Positions 43,618 through 54,848 of a stretch of DNA of 64,000 bases are shown here, in pieces. The position numbers were made by a program, and so were the translations under genes. The notes beneath the pieces are model-generated. The model ran no database searches. It was not told where the DNA came from and saw nothing but the letters and a program-made list of their open reading frames with translations. The stretch's first letter is position 1, and each line of letters starts with the position of its first letter. Source of the DNA: Podospora pseudoanserina (Eukaryota; Ascomycota; Sordariomycetes; Sordariales; Podosporaceae); NCBI RefSeq assembly GCF_035222485.1, contig NC_085924.1, positions 930,001 to 994,000 of the forward strand, in the 5' to 3' direction.

Positions 43618-44538
43618 CTACACATCAGGGTTGGCCTCCAAAAACTCTATCAAACTCGTGACTTTGACACCCAGGCGGTCGTTGTCGAGGTCACGGAGCG
43701 CAAAGGTTCCATCAAGCTGATACAGCTGATAGAACAACCCAATGTAGCTCCCGTAGTCGCTGTAAGCGCCTTGGCTCCTCGCCGCAAGAGCTGTCTCCCT
43801 CAACTCATCCAAACTTCCCTTCATGTTCATATGAACTTCTGTTCCCCGGACCTCCTTGTAGATCCTCGCAACGTCGTTCGCTGAGTACTCACCCGAGCAC
43901 ACACTCCAGAATCCTCCTTGAGAAGCATTTTCCTGCTCAAGAATCACAGTCGTGAACTCCGCGGCGTCACGCTCGGTTGTGAGGTTCCATTTCTCGTTTC
44001 CTGTGCCCCAGACATCCATAGCCTTGCGCTCAGGGTCCCAGACGCCGTTGTGGGCCGGGGAGAAGGTGCCATGGCCAGGAACGGAAAAGAACACCTCAGT
44101 AAGTGCGCCCGTCAGGATGTAGATCGGTTTAATCATGGAGCTCAACTGGACCTGCTGGTGGAAGCAGAGGCAGGGGTCATAACTTTGGTGCATGCCCAAC
44201 TTGATTTGTCTCCAGTCGCAGTTCCAGGTGGCGGCCACAAAACGCTGTATGCCAGCACGTTCCGCGGCACGTAGGAGGATCAACTGGCCATCCAGGTGCA
44301 ATTCGGGCATTCCCTGGTACGCGCAAATGACTGCGTCGACTCCATCACAAGCGCGTTCGATGGCTTCGATGTCGTAGTAGGTCTTGAGCTCCATAAAGCT
44401 ATGGAGCTTTTCTTTGCGGGCAGCATCTAGCTTGGATGGATTGCGTGCAAGACCACGAATTTGGTGACCGTGAGCGAACAAGGCGTCGATGAGGTTGAGG
44501 CCGAGATTGCCCGTGACGCCAGCAACGAGAACAAGCAT
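43618..44538 (-). CDS. NmrA-like NAD(P)-binding protein (isoflavone-reductase-like)
   Basis: Single exon, 306 residues. The dinucleotide-binding motif VAGVTGNLGLNLIDAL (GxxGxxG) starts at residue 6, followed by RGLARNPSKL at the end of the second strand, where the arginine usually favours NADP. Other family signs are VDAVICAYQG, AERAGIQRFVAATW and the C-terminal FLEANPDV. The catalytic Tyr-x3-Lys of classical SDRs is absent, as usual for NmrA/atypical SDRs. It may be a reductase in small-molecule metabolism or an NADP sensor. It is divergently arranged with the SRPBCC gene across a 704-bp shared promoter, suggesting co-regulation. Confidence 0.85.
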   Translation of the reverse strand: MLVLVAGVTGNLGLNLIDALFAHGHQIRGLARNPSKLDAARKEKLHSFMELKTYYDIEAIERACDGVDAVICAYQGMPELHLDGQLILLRAAERAGIQRFVAATWNCDWRQIKLGMHQSYDPCLCFHQQVQLSSMIKPIYILTGALTEVFFSVPGHGTFSPAHNGVWDPERKAMDVWGTGNEKWNLTTERDAAEFTTVILEQENASQGGFWSVCSGEYSANDVARIYKEVRGTEVHMNMKGSLDELRETALAARSQGAYSDYGSYIGLFYQLYQLDGTFALRDLDNDRLGVKVTSLIEFLEANPDV

Positions 44539-45242
44539 GGAGAGTGTAGGTGTGAATGTTGTAGACTTGAATTATGATTGCGAATAGAGAATAGATCTGA
44601 TGTCCTAATATGTAGCATTCTTTATAAATAAATGTTGCTTCGTTGCTGTGGAACGTATGGTCCTGGAGCAAAGCTAACCTCGGAGTTAACGAAGAATGTC
44701 CAAGGTCAAGACTCGGAGAGATTGCTAAGCATAGGCGGAAAGGGCCGAACGATCTTCCTACCATGATAGTACAGGTACAGTAACCAAATCGCTGATGACC
44801 CACTTTACAATGCATTTGTTTAAATCTGCACAGTCCATTGCTATTCAGGGAAAACTGAAGCAGTCTCTGACTAAGAACAAAGGGGCTAGTTACGTTTAGG
44901 CTCCATCCTAACAAATCAGGAAGAGATGACAAATCAGAATCGAAGACGGCTGATATAATGAGAAATAGGGCGGGCAGGCGCCCGAAGCTAGGAACTTAAG
45001 TTTTGCCGTAAGCTTCGCGCTTGAGTCATGTCGGCGTAACTATTCGTTCCATATGCGCTAATAGTAGCGGCGACGGCCTAGGACCTATTACCTACTTAAA
45101 GCTATTTGGCCCTCGCTGTCTAACTATCTTGATTCATGTGGCTTAAGGCTCTCGACATTACAGTACATCTTCCATTCGTATGTTCTCGTTATAACTCTAG
45201 TTTTTATACCACAGCATCATTCTCATTTCCAAAACCTCTACC
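44539..45242. promoter_or_regulatory. Shared promoter of the NmrA-like and SRPBCC genes
   Basis: A 704-bp interval between two divergent starts. On the NmrA side there is an AT-rich TTTATAAATAAATG stretch at about 44620. No specific factor site was recognised. Confidence 0.4.
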
Positions 45243-45704
45243 ATGTCCGACCAAAACTTGGTTCACTACGTCACCGTCACGCGCGATATCGATGCACCAA
45301 TCGGTGAGGTATGGGGTATTGTGGCTGGATTTGGGGCTGAACGCCCTTGGTATCCAGGTGCTAAGAAAGTCAGCCTAAAAGGCTTCGGGATTGGAAGTGT
45401 CCGCACCTTTACCTACGAGTATCCTGCCGGCAAGAACAAAGGAGAAGGATATGTTTTCACCGAGGAGTTAACTGCATACGATGCCGACAAGCACTCTATG
45501 ACCTTTAGAGTCAGGAGGCCCGATTACCCGGACATGATTGCGTACGGAACAACTGTTCTGGACTCTCTCGGGCCTACGAAAACGCGCTTCCGTTGGATCG
45601 CTGAGGGTGGTTCTCTGCCTGAGGAGTACATGAAGGTTCTCCAGGAGGATCTGAACGAGCGTTTCGATGGTCTCATTGTTGCTATTGCCAACCAGTTGGT
45701 TTAG
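45243..45704 (+). CDS. SRPBCC (START/Bet v1-like) family protein
   Basis: 153 residues, single exon, close to the usual size of this fold. It opens with YVTVTRDIDAPIGEVWGIVA, the standard first strand and helix, then FGAERPWYPGAKKVSLKGFG and GSVRTFTYE. Middle strands are YVFTEELTAYDADKHSMTFR and MIAYGTTVLDSLG, with the long C-terminal helix EEYMKVLQEDLNERFDGLIV. The fold binds a hydrophobic ligand; fungal members include polyketide cyclase/dehydrase-like proteins. Paired head-to-head with the NmrA-like reductase, so the two may act on the same compound. Confidence 0.85.
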   Translation: MSDQNLVHYVTVTRDIDAPIGEVWGIVAGFGAERPWYPGAKKVSLKGFGIGSVRTFTYEYPAGKNKGEGYVFTEELTAYDADKHSMTFRVRRPDYPDMIAYGTTVLDSLGPTKTRFRWIAEGGSLPEEYMKVLQEDLNERFDGLIVAIANQLV

Positions 45705-46179
45705 TACGTACCCACAGTCAAAGCTTTTAGAACGAACTCGTCTAACACTAAACGTCGTCAGGGATGGAATGTTTTTAAAGCGGCTAGTTAGCTGTTACTG
45801 AAGAAGGCTCAGGACTTGTTATGGACGTGTTTTGTTCCAACGTCGGCATTGGCCGGCTGATGACTTCAGCCTTGCAGCTGCCGACCGGCTCTACGGGACT
45901 ACATCTTGTTGGATGTTGTGGATACCTCGGCAGCTCGGAACAGTTGGATCTGGGTGGAACCTGGTGGCTGGGCACTCGGGGGTTCGCGGCACATAGCTAT
46001 TTTGCAGGGTCTGGGAGCATCCCACGCAGTTTGATCGAAACACAGTTCTCTGGCACCATCTCGATCATGACTACCTTCAGTTGAAACCTCTGAGCTGCTC
46101 TCAAGCACCCCAAAACCTCGCTGTTGTAAGCTCCCATTTGTGATAACCGTGGAATCGTGGCCGTTGGGGGTTGTCGCCT
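45705..46179. other. Intergenic or lost 5' part of the DUF7580 gene
   Basis: No intact frame. Could include the unrecognisable first exon of the following pseudogene. Confidence 0.35.
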
Positions 46180-47822
46180 TTGTCGAACCTTGGCGAGCTA
46201 ACGCACTGCAAGGATCCATTTGGGCCGTTGTGGAAAGATCCGATCATTCACAGCAAGGTCAGGGGTCGGCTGTAGAAATCACATGGTGTGTTCGAACAAA
46301 ACATTCAAGACCTGAAGGAAGCTGTGGAGGAGATCCAGGAAAAGCTAAAGATTGAGAGAGACGATAAAGTAAGGTATCTAATCGAATCTATTTAATTAAG
46401 TGCTAACTTCCAGGGAGATTGGAAAGACACCATGAACTTCAACCGTGTGACGTTTCTGCTCTACCAGTCAACCTACCAAGCTACCAAGATCTTATTGACC
46501 GAATGAGACACGCCGTTTCGAGTCTTGAAAGTGTCATGTCCTCCAATGCGAAGTTGGGGCCAGAACGCCAGCAACGATCGCAGCGCAAAATTCTCAAACT
46601 TGGCCGCCGCATAGCGAACAGTCTGCTCGATGCTTTTCGCTTAGCGATTTCTTGTGACTGCCAGATACCGCACGACGTGGGTGTGCAGTTGTCGTGCACC
46701 CCAATCACCGTGCCCGGAGACAACGATGACATGATTCTTACCAGTCTTGAATCCCACGTGGTCCTATCATACGCAGCGCCGAATCAAGATTCACATCAAC
46801 CAGACAACCCATCCGGGATAATATGCAACAAGAAATGGCGTGAGCTTCTCGTTCAACAGGAAGCTCGCCTCCCCAGGCTGGCAACAGCACCCTCTCCAAA
46901 CATCCTTCCCCTCCAGTCCGCTAGAGGCAGAAGTGTCAGATTTATGACGGAGACGGGCTTGGAACCCAAGAGTCATTCAACTGGTCAGACATTTCCCCAT
47001 GCATCATTTCGCTCAAGCGTCCGGTTTGCTTCTCGCACTCGCAATTCTCCGTCCATGACGTTGAGGAGAGCAACCCCATCCTCAAATTCCAGAGTCGACT
47101 GTCTGCCCGGTTTTGCGACAACATCTACAGCAACCCCCACGATACAAGAAATGTGCGGAATGATGCGTAAAATTGGGAACCCACTGGTCGGGGAATGCTG
47201 TGGCTGTATATTTGACTGTCTTACTCCGAGAGGAAACAGATACAACATCCGCCCCCACAGTAGCCTTGGGGAGAAAGGAAGCTGGTCTTTGGTCTCCTTG
47301 AAGACAGTTTTGTCTGATACTCAGCGACGACAGCTTGCTATCAACAACCTCTCATACAGGGCAAAACTCGAACTGGCAACGGCTCTCGTCTCCAACATCC
47401 TCCAACTATACGGTACACTCTGGCTTTCTCACCCACCAACACATGATGGTATATTTGTAGCCCAGCACCAAGGCGTGTACTCATCCCAGCAGGCCTTCGT
47501 ACTAACAAAGCTCCCTGCCACAACAAGCACCGCAAATATAATACCCACGCCCTCCACTGAAAATCCCATACTCTTCGCCTTGGGGGTTCTCCTGATGGAG
47601 CTTATGTTGAACGAAACCATCAAAGAAGTCACGCGAAGCCAAGAGGTGCTATTGCTGGATACGGTAAACACCCGGTGCGGCAACAATTACTCTGATGCTG
47701 TCTGACTGTGCCTAGAATCTGACAACAACTATGTGACAGGAGGTTGTCGTATGGATGATGTGGTTTTTCAGAGGAAGGCCTTGGCAGTTATGAACAGCGT
47801 CTCGGTATGTTCCTGTCCGGGG
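46180..47822 (+). pseudogene. Decayed DUF7580-like gene
   Basis: The 5' piece reads DPFGPLWKDPIIHSKVRGRL, then an in-frame TAG (46273-46275), then HGVFEQNIQDLKEAVEEIQE and a donor-like GTAAGG with CTAAC branch. The long 3' frame (46419-47705) contains a middle region and LSYRAKLELATALVSNILQL, then GTLWLSHPP, and NPILFALGVLLMELMLNETI. This is the kinase-like C-terminal order of fungal DUF7580 proteins. It ends at a TGA (47703-47705), after which the same frame continues with family-like CLESDNNYVTGG...DDVVFQRKAL to about 47820. The reading frame also changes between the first exon and the long frame. Two stop codons of the TAG/TGA kind at plausible Gln and Arg positions suggest C-to-T mutation. 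A host gene of unknown function, often associated with NLR-type loci. Confidence 0.65.
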
Positions 47823-48504
47823 CCAGCCCCACTCCTCGGCGTGACACGGCAAGGCTCGGGCAACTGCACTCTACCCAGCTCCCCTTGCAAAGCGTCGAAC
47901 ACTACCATGGAGACACAATTACAACTGTTATGAAACGGTATTTTAGTGCACAGAATAGCAAGGAGCCAGCACCTTTGTCACGATGGGAGTGTGTGTCCGA
48001 GTGGGCAGAAAGTGAAAGCTTCCACGGCAGCACCACACCTACGGTGGGCAGAGTTGTGACTTTTCCCCCGACCGTTGAAAGCTTTCGACTCATATCCACC
48101 AAGTTGAATGTGTGCCGAGTATCTATACTTGAACCACAATCTTTTATTTATTAATACTGTCGAGCCTCCACCACCTAGGCACCTCTTAGTGGTGCGAATA
48201 TGATCTGGACCGCCTGGATCGTCTCGCCTGGAAATCAACCGATTGGACGACAGGGTAAAGACCAGCACTCTGTGCAAGTGCCGAGATATCAAAGCCCCTA
48301 CGGACAAGCATTGGATATTGTGATTAGATTAACCAGGATGTATCACCAAGATAATGATTGACACCCCAGCTCTCCAGTTGAGTTCAGAACTGGGTATAAA
48401 CCCACTGTTGCCTGTCGGTAAGAGATCCGAGTCTGTTCCCTCCATCAGCCAAAATAATAATCCATCATTCAGAGAGGTTTCTAGCTACTCGTCACCAGAC
48501 CGTC
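47823..48504. other. Intergenic, promoter of the DUF1996 gene
   Basis: TATAAA at 48395-48400, 105 bp before the DUF1996 ATG, is the only feature seen. Confidence 0.45.
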
Positions 48505-49658
48505 ATGGCTTGGTCCATCCTAGCGCTCGCCGCGCTCTTTGTAGGCGCGGAAGCAGCCACCCTCGACCTTCGCCAAAGCGCCCGCGGTTCCGATTTCCTC
48601 CGCTTCAGCTGCTCCCAGCTCGTCGTCGAGCGCGCCGACCCCATCGTCAACCCCGGCCAGCTCTTCTCTCCTCATATGCACCAGATCGTCGGTGGTAATT
48701 CCTTCAACGTGACCATGGATCCAGCTACCATCGACCCTCCCAAGCAGTCCAAGTGCACCTCCTGCCGCATGGTCGAAGACTTCAGCAATTACTGGACCGC
48801 CTCCATCTACTTCCAGTCCCCTGAAAACGGAACCTTCAAGCGTATCCCACAGATGGCCAACGGTCAGCTCAATGGTACCATCATGGACCAGACAGGCGGC
48901 ATCACCGTCTACTACATGCGCCCCTTCAGCGGGTCCAATAAGAAGACAACTGTCTTCTCCCCCGGGTTCAGGATGATCGCCGGCAACCCGGTCAACAGAA
49001 ACAAGGGCACTGGTCCCCTAGTCAACTGCCATCGCTGTCTCGCCAAAAACGACCGGATAAGTGGCGGCAACGGAGCGCCCTGCGATAGGTCTGACACCGC
49101 CGAGTTCCCAAACAAGCCCTGCCCCGGTGGCATCCGAGTAACAACCATCTTCCCCTCCTGCTGGGACGGCAAAAACGTCGACAGCCCCGACCATCAAAGC
49201 CACGTCGCTTACGCCCCAGGAAACCAAGCCCTTGCCGGTGACCGCTGCCCTGCCTCGCACCCGGTGAGGATTCCGCAGGTCATGTACGAAGTCATGTATG
49301 ACACTTCTGGCCCGTTCGCCAACCCAGACTACTACAAGAACGGGAAGCAGCCGTTGGTGTACAGCTTTGGTGACAAGACTGGGTATGGAGCTCATGGGGA
49401 TTACTTGTTTGGTTGGGAGGATGGTGCATTGCAGAGGGCGATGGACGGGTTGGGGACGAACTGCTTTAGCGAGCAGTGTCCTGCGCTGAAGTTGCAAACT
49501 CCACAGGCGGCGAATGAGTGTACCAAGCAACAGCAGAGCCGGGAGGATGTTGGGACTAGTACTTGTGAGTTTGCTAAGTCTTTCCATTGGTGGAATTGAT
49601 GCTAACGTGATCGTGTGTAGGGCTGAAGGAACTTCCCGGTGGTGTTCAGGTGTATTAA
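48505..49658 (+). CDS. Secreted DUF1996 protein
   Basis: Exons 48505-49564 and 49621-49658 (intron 56 bp, GTGAGT...GTGTAG) give 365 residues. The tiny last exon adds WLKELPGGVQVY. Signal peptide: MAWSILALAALFVGAEA. The DUF1996 signature is complete: FSCSQLVVERADPIVNPGQL, SPHMHQIVGGNSFN, ...CTSCRMVEDFSNYWTASIYF, YYMRPFSG, ATTIFP-type RVTTIFPSCWDGKNVDSPDH, the QSHVAYAP run and GYGAHGDYLFGWEDG near the end. Histidines and cysteines in these motifs are conserved across the family. Found widely in fungi, frequently secreted and sometimes fused to WSC or chitin-binding domains, absent here. Function unknown. Confidence 0.93.
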
Positions 49659-50325
49659 GAACGGAGTGCTTCGAAACTTGTCATGGCTAATGTATGGACT
49701 TGCTGGATTGTTCAGAGAAGAATGTATTCAGATTGGGATAACTTACCTATCTGTGTCTGTGATTCGTGGTGTCTGTGGTAGAACACGTGCGTAGACCGGC
49801 ATGTTTTAACCGGTTTTTCGAGACAAAGGTTCAGCAGGCGACCGGCTTGCAATCGCCGGTTAGAGCCCCGCAAGGCAGCCCTATAACTGGCTGGAATTGG
49901 AGAATTCCCACTGCGGGTTCTGAAATCGTGAGAAAACACACAAACAACCACAACATCACAACAAGCCCTCGCAAAGGCTGAAAATGCACGCCTTTCGTGA
50001 CAGTGACTCGCTCATAGGCCGCACTTCACGAAAGACAGAAAATAGATACTATGGGCTCGCAAACCACATAACACACCGTATCACCCTGACCAGAGGGCCA
50101 AAATAGGCCTGCACGCGTGCAGGACACCAAAAGTAAAAGAATAAAGAGTCGATGACCTGTCTAAGGTAAAATGCGAGCAAATGGCTACTTTTATACATGA
50201 CCCCTAAACCCCCTGAGAGTCCCTCCTGAACCACACTGCCACCCATGGACCCACTGGCCATTGCCCACACCCCAGACCAGTACTTGACTTTTCCCATTCA
50301 GCATCAACAACTCCCTAGACCCAAA
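49659..50325. other. Intergenic
   Basis: Short frames only. Upstream sequence of the GNAT relic; no motif recognised. Confidence 0.4.
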
Positions 50326-51030
50326 ATGACCCTCCCACCACCCCTCGGACGCCTCCGTCTCGCCTCCCCAGAGAACATCCTCCGCCTAGGAGTTGTCTGC
50401 ACCTCCGGCTTCCGCTACTCGGAGCACTTCATCTGGGAACGCACAGCCCACGACCGGCATCCCCGAAGCACAGTCACCTTTTTCAGACATGAAGTCGCCG
50501 AGTTCTTCAAAAACCCCGAGTTCATCGCTCTCGTTGCTGTCGATGCCCACGACCCTGATGAATCCTCCAAACCCGAAGCAATCAAATTCGTTGACAACGG
50601 TTGGACACCGCCGCCAGCGGGGACACCCGTGGTAGTTGGCTTGGGGATTTGGAGACTGCAGCCTGGCTCCTCCAGAGTTGGAAGTATCAGAATGAAACGG
50701 GTAGGTATGCTCCTCGTAGGGATCAAGATTTCGCTGTTCTAATTGAAGTGGAATAGGTCCGTACCCGGAGTTACCGGACCATAACTTTAAGGGCCTTAAC
50801 CAAAAGCGCTCCAAGGCGTTCGAGGATGCCGCTATCGAGGTAGGTAAGCGGAACTCACTTGTACCTCTACACCCTAAAATAAAACAAGATCTAATAGTCT
50901 AGTACAAATACTTCGACAGCTTTTTCAATACAAAGCGTATGATGGTTCGGCTAGCCTATTACGGACGTAGTTATAGTTTAACGATTGCAAAGTGGAGTGT
51001 TAAGCTTACGGATATTAATAGTGACAACTA
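50326..51030 (+). pseudogene. Decaying GNAT N-acetyltransferase
   Basis: From ATG 50326 the first ~125 residues look like a sound fungal GNAT N-terminus (LGRLRLASPENILRLGVVCT, SGFRYSEHFIWER, FRHEVAEFFKNPEFIALVAV). After about 50700 the frame breaks and pieces in other frames take over. The last, KYFDSFFNTKRMMVRLAYYG at about 50900, should carry the acetyl-CoA loop (R/Q-x-x-G-x-G/A) but reads RSYSLTIAKWSVKLTD instead. From about 50870 the DNA is AT-rich, as after RIP. No functional acetyltransferase is expected. Confidence 0.7.
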
Positions 51031-51329
51031 AAGAATAATAATTATAAGTATAGGTATTGAATTATTTTGCTATATTGAGTACAAATAAAGATGTCTTTAC
51101 AAAGGGTAACGATCGGAATTCAAATGGGGTTATTTCGTGATATTACAACATAAAGCGAAAGTTGAGCGGGATAGCCCTAGGAGCTAGATGATTTAATTGG
51201 GTTTGGGAAGATGAGAGTTGATTAACCTTCTGCAAGGTATATCGTTATAGGTATCTAAACGTTTAAAAAATTTCTCTCCCGGCAAGTATATATTAGACCG
51301 TTGGTTATTCTCTGCCGTCGACCATTGGA
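51031..51329. other. AT-rich spacer
   Basis: AT-rich, featureless, between two gene relics; composition suggests RIP-affected DNA. Confidence 0.4.
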
Positions 51330-51959
51330 ATCCGTCATCATCCCATCCAGCTCCGCCGAGCCCTCAGGGACGTTCCCCTGGTTTCACCGTCCCGTTCTTG
51401 CCGGGGATGAGATACGCCAATATTTGAATCCCATCCGCGTGGAAAAATGTTAACCTTTCTGCACAGGTCGCCAGGGTCGAGGGTGTGACGTCTTTTTCGG
51501 GGACCGTGCCGCGGAGGGCGAGGAGATTCCATCGTAGTTGGCGCGCATGAGGAAGTAATTTAGGTCCCAGGAGCTCATGTCGTGGCTAGCCGTAACGGTG
51601 TGGATGATGTAGCCATCGCGGTCGAGGTATTGGCGGCAGGTGGAGGGGACGGAGGTGCCTTTGCGCTGACAGCGGTTGTACCTGTTGAAAAACTCAAGGG
51701 CGTGACCGCCAGCGACGATACCGGCTCTTTGGTCATGGAGGAGGGGAGTGGGGTGGTGTTCGGGAATTGTAGAGCTTGTGGCCCAGGACCTCGAGAGCAA
51801 TGCCTGTCGCCAGGCCGCCTAGAGATCCGCCAACCTGTTGCTGCGTTAGCAATGTGCCTCTGGTCAGGTGCTGAATGATGGGGCTTGAAGCCTTACAATG
51901 ACGAAATGCAACCTGTCGGGTTTCTGTGCTCCTGTTATCGTGTCGGTTATCGTGGCCAT
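51330..51959 (-). pseudogene. Truncated FAD-dependent monooxygenase
   Basis: Minus strand. Exon 1 (51959-51897) ends HFVI; after a 62-bp intron (51835-51896) the next exon starts VGGSLGGLATGIALEVLGHK, together the FAD-binding GxGxxG fold of group A flavoprotein monooxygenases. A frameshift near 51765 follows. Downstream frames give PTPLLHDQRAGIVAGGHALE, TCRQYLDRDGYIIHTVTASH and DLNYFLMRANYDG, then a piece with FFHADGIQILAYLIPGKNG. Only the first half of a ~430-residue enzyme is present; the substrate domain and the GD motif region are missing. Broken and truncated. Confidence 0.75.
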
Positions 51960-52837
51960 TGCTTACTCTCCAAAACAGCACAAGTTATGCTTTCCTTTGT
52001 GAATGGTCAAATACAGGGAGCGTATGGAATGCCTATCCATGACGGCATCCACCGAGAGCCCCCCACTTATTCATCCTGCCCCAGACTTGTGCTACCTTAC
52101 CTACCCTAATCTCAACTGCCGGCTTACGACCTTTGTACCGTGTTCGGATAAAAAGTGTTGCTCCGGCTTACTCAAACCATAATCATTGTTCTCTTCTCTG
52201 TATGACTTCAAGTCTTGCCCTCCCTCGTCCCACAGTTTAACGTGGTGCCCCCTCAGCAAGCTGAGCATTGATGTTTTCGCCAAGTACCCTTGCTGTGATG
52301 GCATCGCCTGATCTCTACAGAGTGGCTGAATACTAGACTGTCACGAATCAATAAAGGCTCTCGTTCCGCGGACAAAATGCCTTGGCCCTTCGTGTCGTTT
52401 GGGAAGCATTGAACCAGGCGGTGGTTGCAATGGCTTCAAAAACATCGTATTCCCTTGTCAAAGAAAGTGTGACGTTGGTTGGTCGGCGAATCTTTCGGCG
52501 GGATGCGTGTGACAGGCACCGAAGGCAGGTAGGGCTGAGGTTCAGCTCAGCTCACTCTTGGTGTCGACAGCTTATTTGGGCAAGCAGTGCTCACGTTTTG
52601 GCAATGCCACGCTGGTGTCTGCCGCGAATATTGCAGCGAACATGCAGTCGACAATTATGTGAATGCAAGCCCTCGCTTGTCAAGCAAACCATTGACAGAG
52701 GTGTTCTGGTGGTAGAGCCTTGAAGAATTGAGATATAAGTAACGTAGAGATCCTCGCCATGAGTCTGAAACAGCTACCAATATTCTAACATCTCACAAGA
52801 TTTCCAGTGCATAAGAATACTTTCAGTGGTGACCAGC
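51960..52837. other. Intergenic
   Basis: A 113-residue frame at 52382-52723 has no motif. No supported gene or repeat. Confidence 0.4.
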
Positions 52838-54274
52838 ATGGCAAACTTAAAGACAATTGTGGCTCTTGCCGTCGTGTCACTTGCTGGCATCAGCGCAGCT
52901 GCCGGATGTGCTGCTGACAAGTAAGTTCAAAGCATGACCCGCTTGGTAGCTACCTAGGCTGACACTGAAAACAGTTGCTACCGGGCTCTCTTTCCTTGCC
53001 CGTCTCCCTCGGCCGTGTCTGTCGCTTCCGCCTTCTGCGCAACCATCACAGCCTCGGGCACAACTGCCACCAACTATCCTACTCGGGCCACCAACGCCTG
53101 CGGGACGACGGCTGATCGGTACATCTCGGCCTGTCAGTGCGGCCCGACATGCTCCTACTCAACCCTTGCCATGGCGACTTCCTCATCGTCCACCACAAAT
53201 GCCCCGGCGTGTGAGCCGCCTTCCACATCAACCACTTTCACGTCAACCACCTCCACAGCGCCACCTGCCTGCGAGTCAACCCCCGTCAACGGCAACCTCC
53301 TATACGGCGACTTTGAGTGCGATTTCACCCCCTGGAACCCCCTTGTATTCGCCCCATATAACGGCGTCTATGGGTACTCAGTCACCACACCCGGCTTCAC
53401 CAAAGTCAATTCATTCCAGACCCAATTCCTCGGCACTCCCAACTGTCCCACAACTTGTACATATTTGCGTCTCACATCCCCGGTCTTCCCAGTCACTCCG
53501 GGGGTCAAATACAAGTACACCTTTGCCACATGGTTCGATGGGATATCCAGAGGGTTTGTGGGCACAAAGATCAACGACCGCGCTGGTAGGACTGTCAGCG
53601 CTCTTGATTACCCTGTCACAAATTGGCGATTCCATCAGGTTCCTTTCCAAGCCAACGCAACAGAGAATGAAGCTTCTGTTTTCTTTGAGTGGCTCAATGT
53701 CGAGTCTAGACTTGACAGCGTCACCTTTGCCCCCCTGAGCGCTTACTGCGGGAACACATCCCCTGTCGGCTTGCTTCCGGATGGAGAGTTTGAGTGCGGG
53801 TTGGGCGCCTGGACGCAGCAGAAGCCTGACCCTCAAGCCACTGCTGGTGTGGTCAACTTGGGTTCTGACAGCTTATACACCAACAGCTTTCCCATGGGTG
53901 ACTACGCTTGGAGAGTGGTGTCACCTGGTGTTCCCAATCCTGCCAACCAGGAGTTGCATGTCAGTGCGAGGATCATCAGCGGGAGCATGGCAGTGACACC
54001 CGGGAAGAAATACTTGGTTTATTTTACGTCTTTTTTCAGCAACCGGACTGTTGGGTCTGTTGGGGTTATGATCAACAACTCGCCGATTTACACGAGGAAC
54101 CCCAATGATGCTGCGCAGGGAACTCCGGCGGTGTTTTCTCCGAATCATATTATTTGGACTAACATGGCTGGGCTGACAAGTGTGAGTGTCAAGATTGAGG
54201 CGTTGGTGTTTGGGGCTGGGACGATTGCGATTGATAGTGTTATGTTTGTTGAGCTGAATGATGGGGTTGTGTAA
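52838..54274 (+). CDS. Secreted cell-surface protein with two CBM-like beta domains
   Basis: Exons 52838-52920 and 52975-54274 (54-bp intron) give 460 residues. Signal peptide MANLKTIVALAVVSLAGISA, then a Cys-rich N-terminal part (CYRALFPCPSPSAV, ACQCGPTCS), a Ser/Thr-rich linker, and two repeated domains. Each repeat begins alike: NLLYGDFECDFTPWNPL (about residues 118-134) and GLLPDGEFECGLGAWTQQ (about residue 288). Both end in a strand of the LDSVTF / IDSVMF type. This N/G-x-x-D/E-F-E-x-G/D...W pattern with a terminal D-x-V-x-F strand is what CBM4/9-like domains look like, so sugar or wall binding is likely. The two domains look like an internal duplication. No catalytic domain. Confidence 0.82.
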
Positions 54275-54848
54275 TTGGTGCCTAGGGGCAAATTCAGTAT
54301 ACTAGAGAGATGAGACATTGGGTAGGGCTACTTGTGATTGAATTGGCTCTTTCAGTAGTTTATGCTTGGGTACCTAGTCAATATCAATTACTCGATCTAC
54401 CATGAAGCGACTTATTGTCCCGCGGTTATCAATCCTACCCTGTGTCACCAGCTTCCTGACACAGAGGAGCACAACAGAGGCAGGTGCTAAGACCTCCCAA
54501 TTCCAACGCTGTGGAGTCGACGTTGCCACCACGGGCAGCGGGCAACACAGTCTTCGAGCGGGTGGATCATGGACAGTCAACCGGTAAGTCTTGCTGGCAC
54601 TTGCCATACGTCAAGCACGAAACAGATATCTGTTTCGACAACACAGGAGCTTCCCGTCGCTCTGAAGAGTTTTAAGGACTCAACTTCGTCAACCCAAACT
54701 CTCCCCAAACCTCAACTTTCGTCTCACCACCACACCACTCATATCTCTACTCTTTCGCGCCATCGTCTATCAATTTCATAGCACTGTTACTGGCTCTCAT
54801 TCTTTATTACTTTCGGTACCCCCGACGGTACACTTATCCAATCCCACA
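54275..54848. other. Intergenic with a perfect 20-bp palindrome
   Basis: Upstream of the next secreted protein. The palindrome at 54618-54637 is listed separately. Otherwise nothing seen. Confidence 0.4.
54618..54637. promoter_or_regulatory. Perfect palindrome, possible dimeric factor site
   Basis: CGAAACAGATATCTGTTTCG is its own reverse complement and lies about 210 bp upstream of the ATG at 54849. Palindromes this long are uncommon by chance, and the position suits a regulator site; the factor is unknown. Confidence 0.35.
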
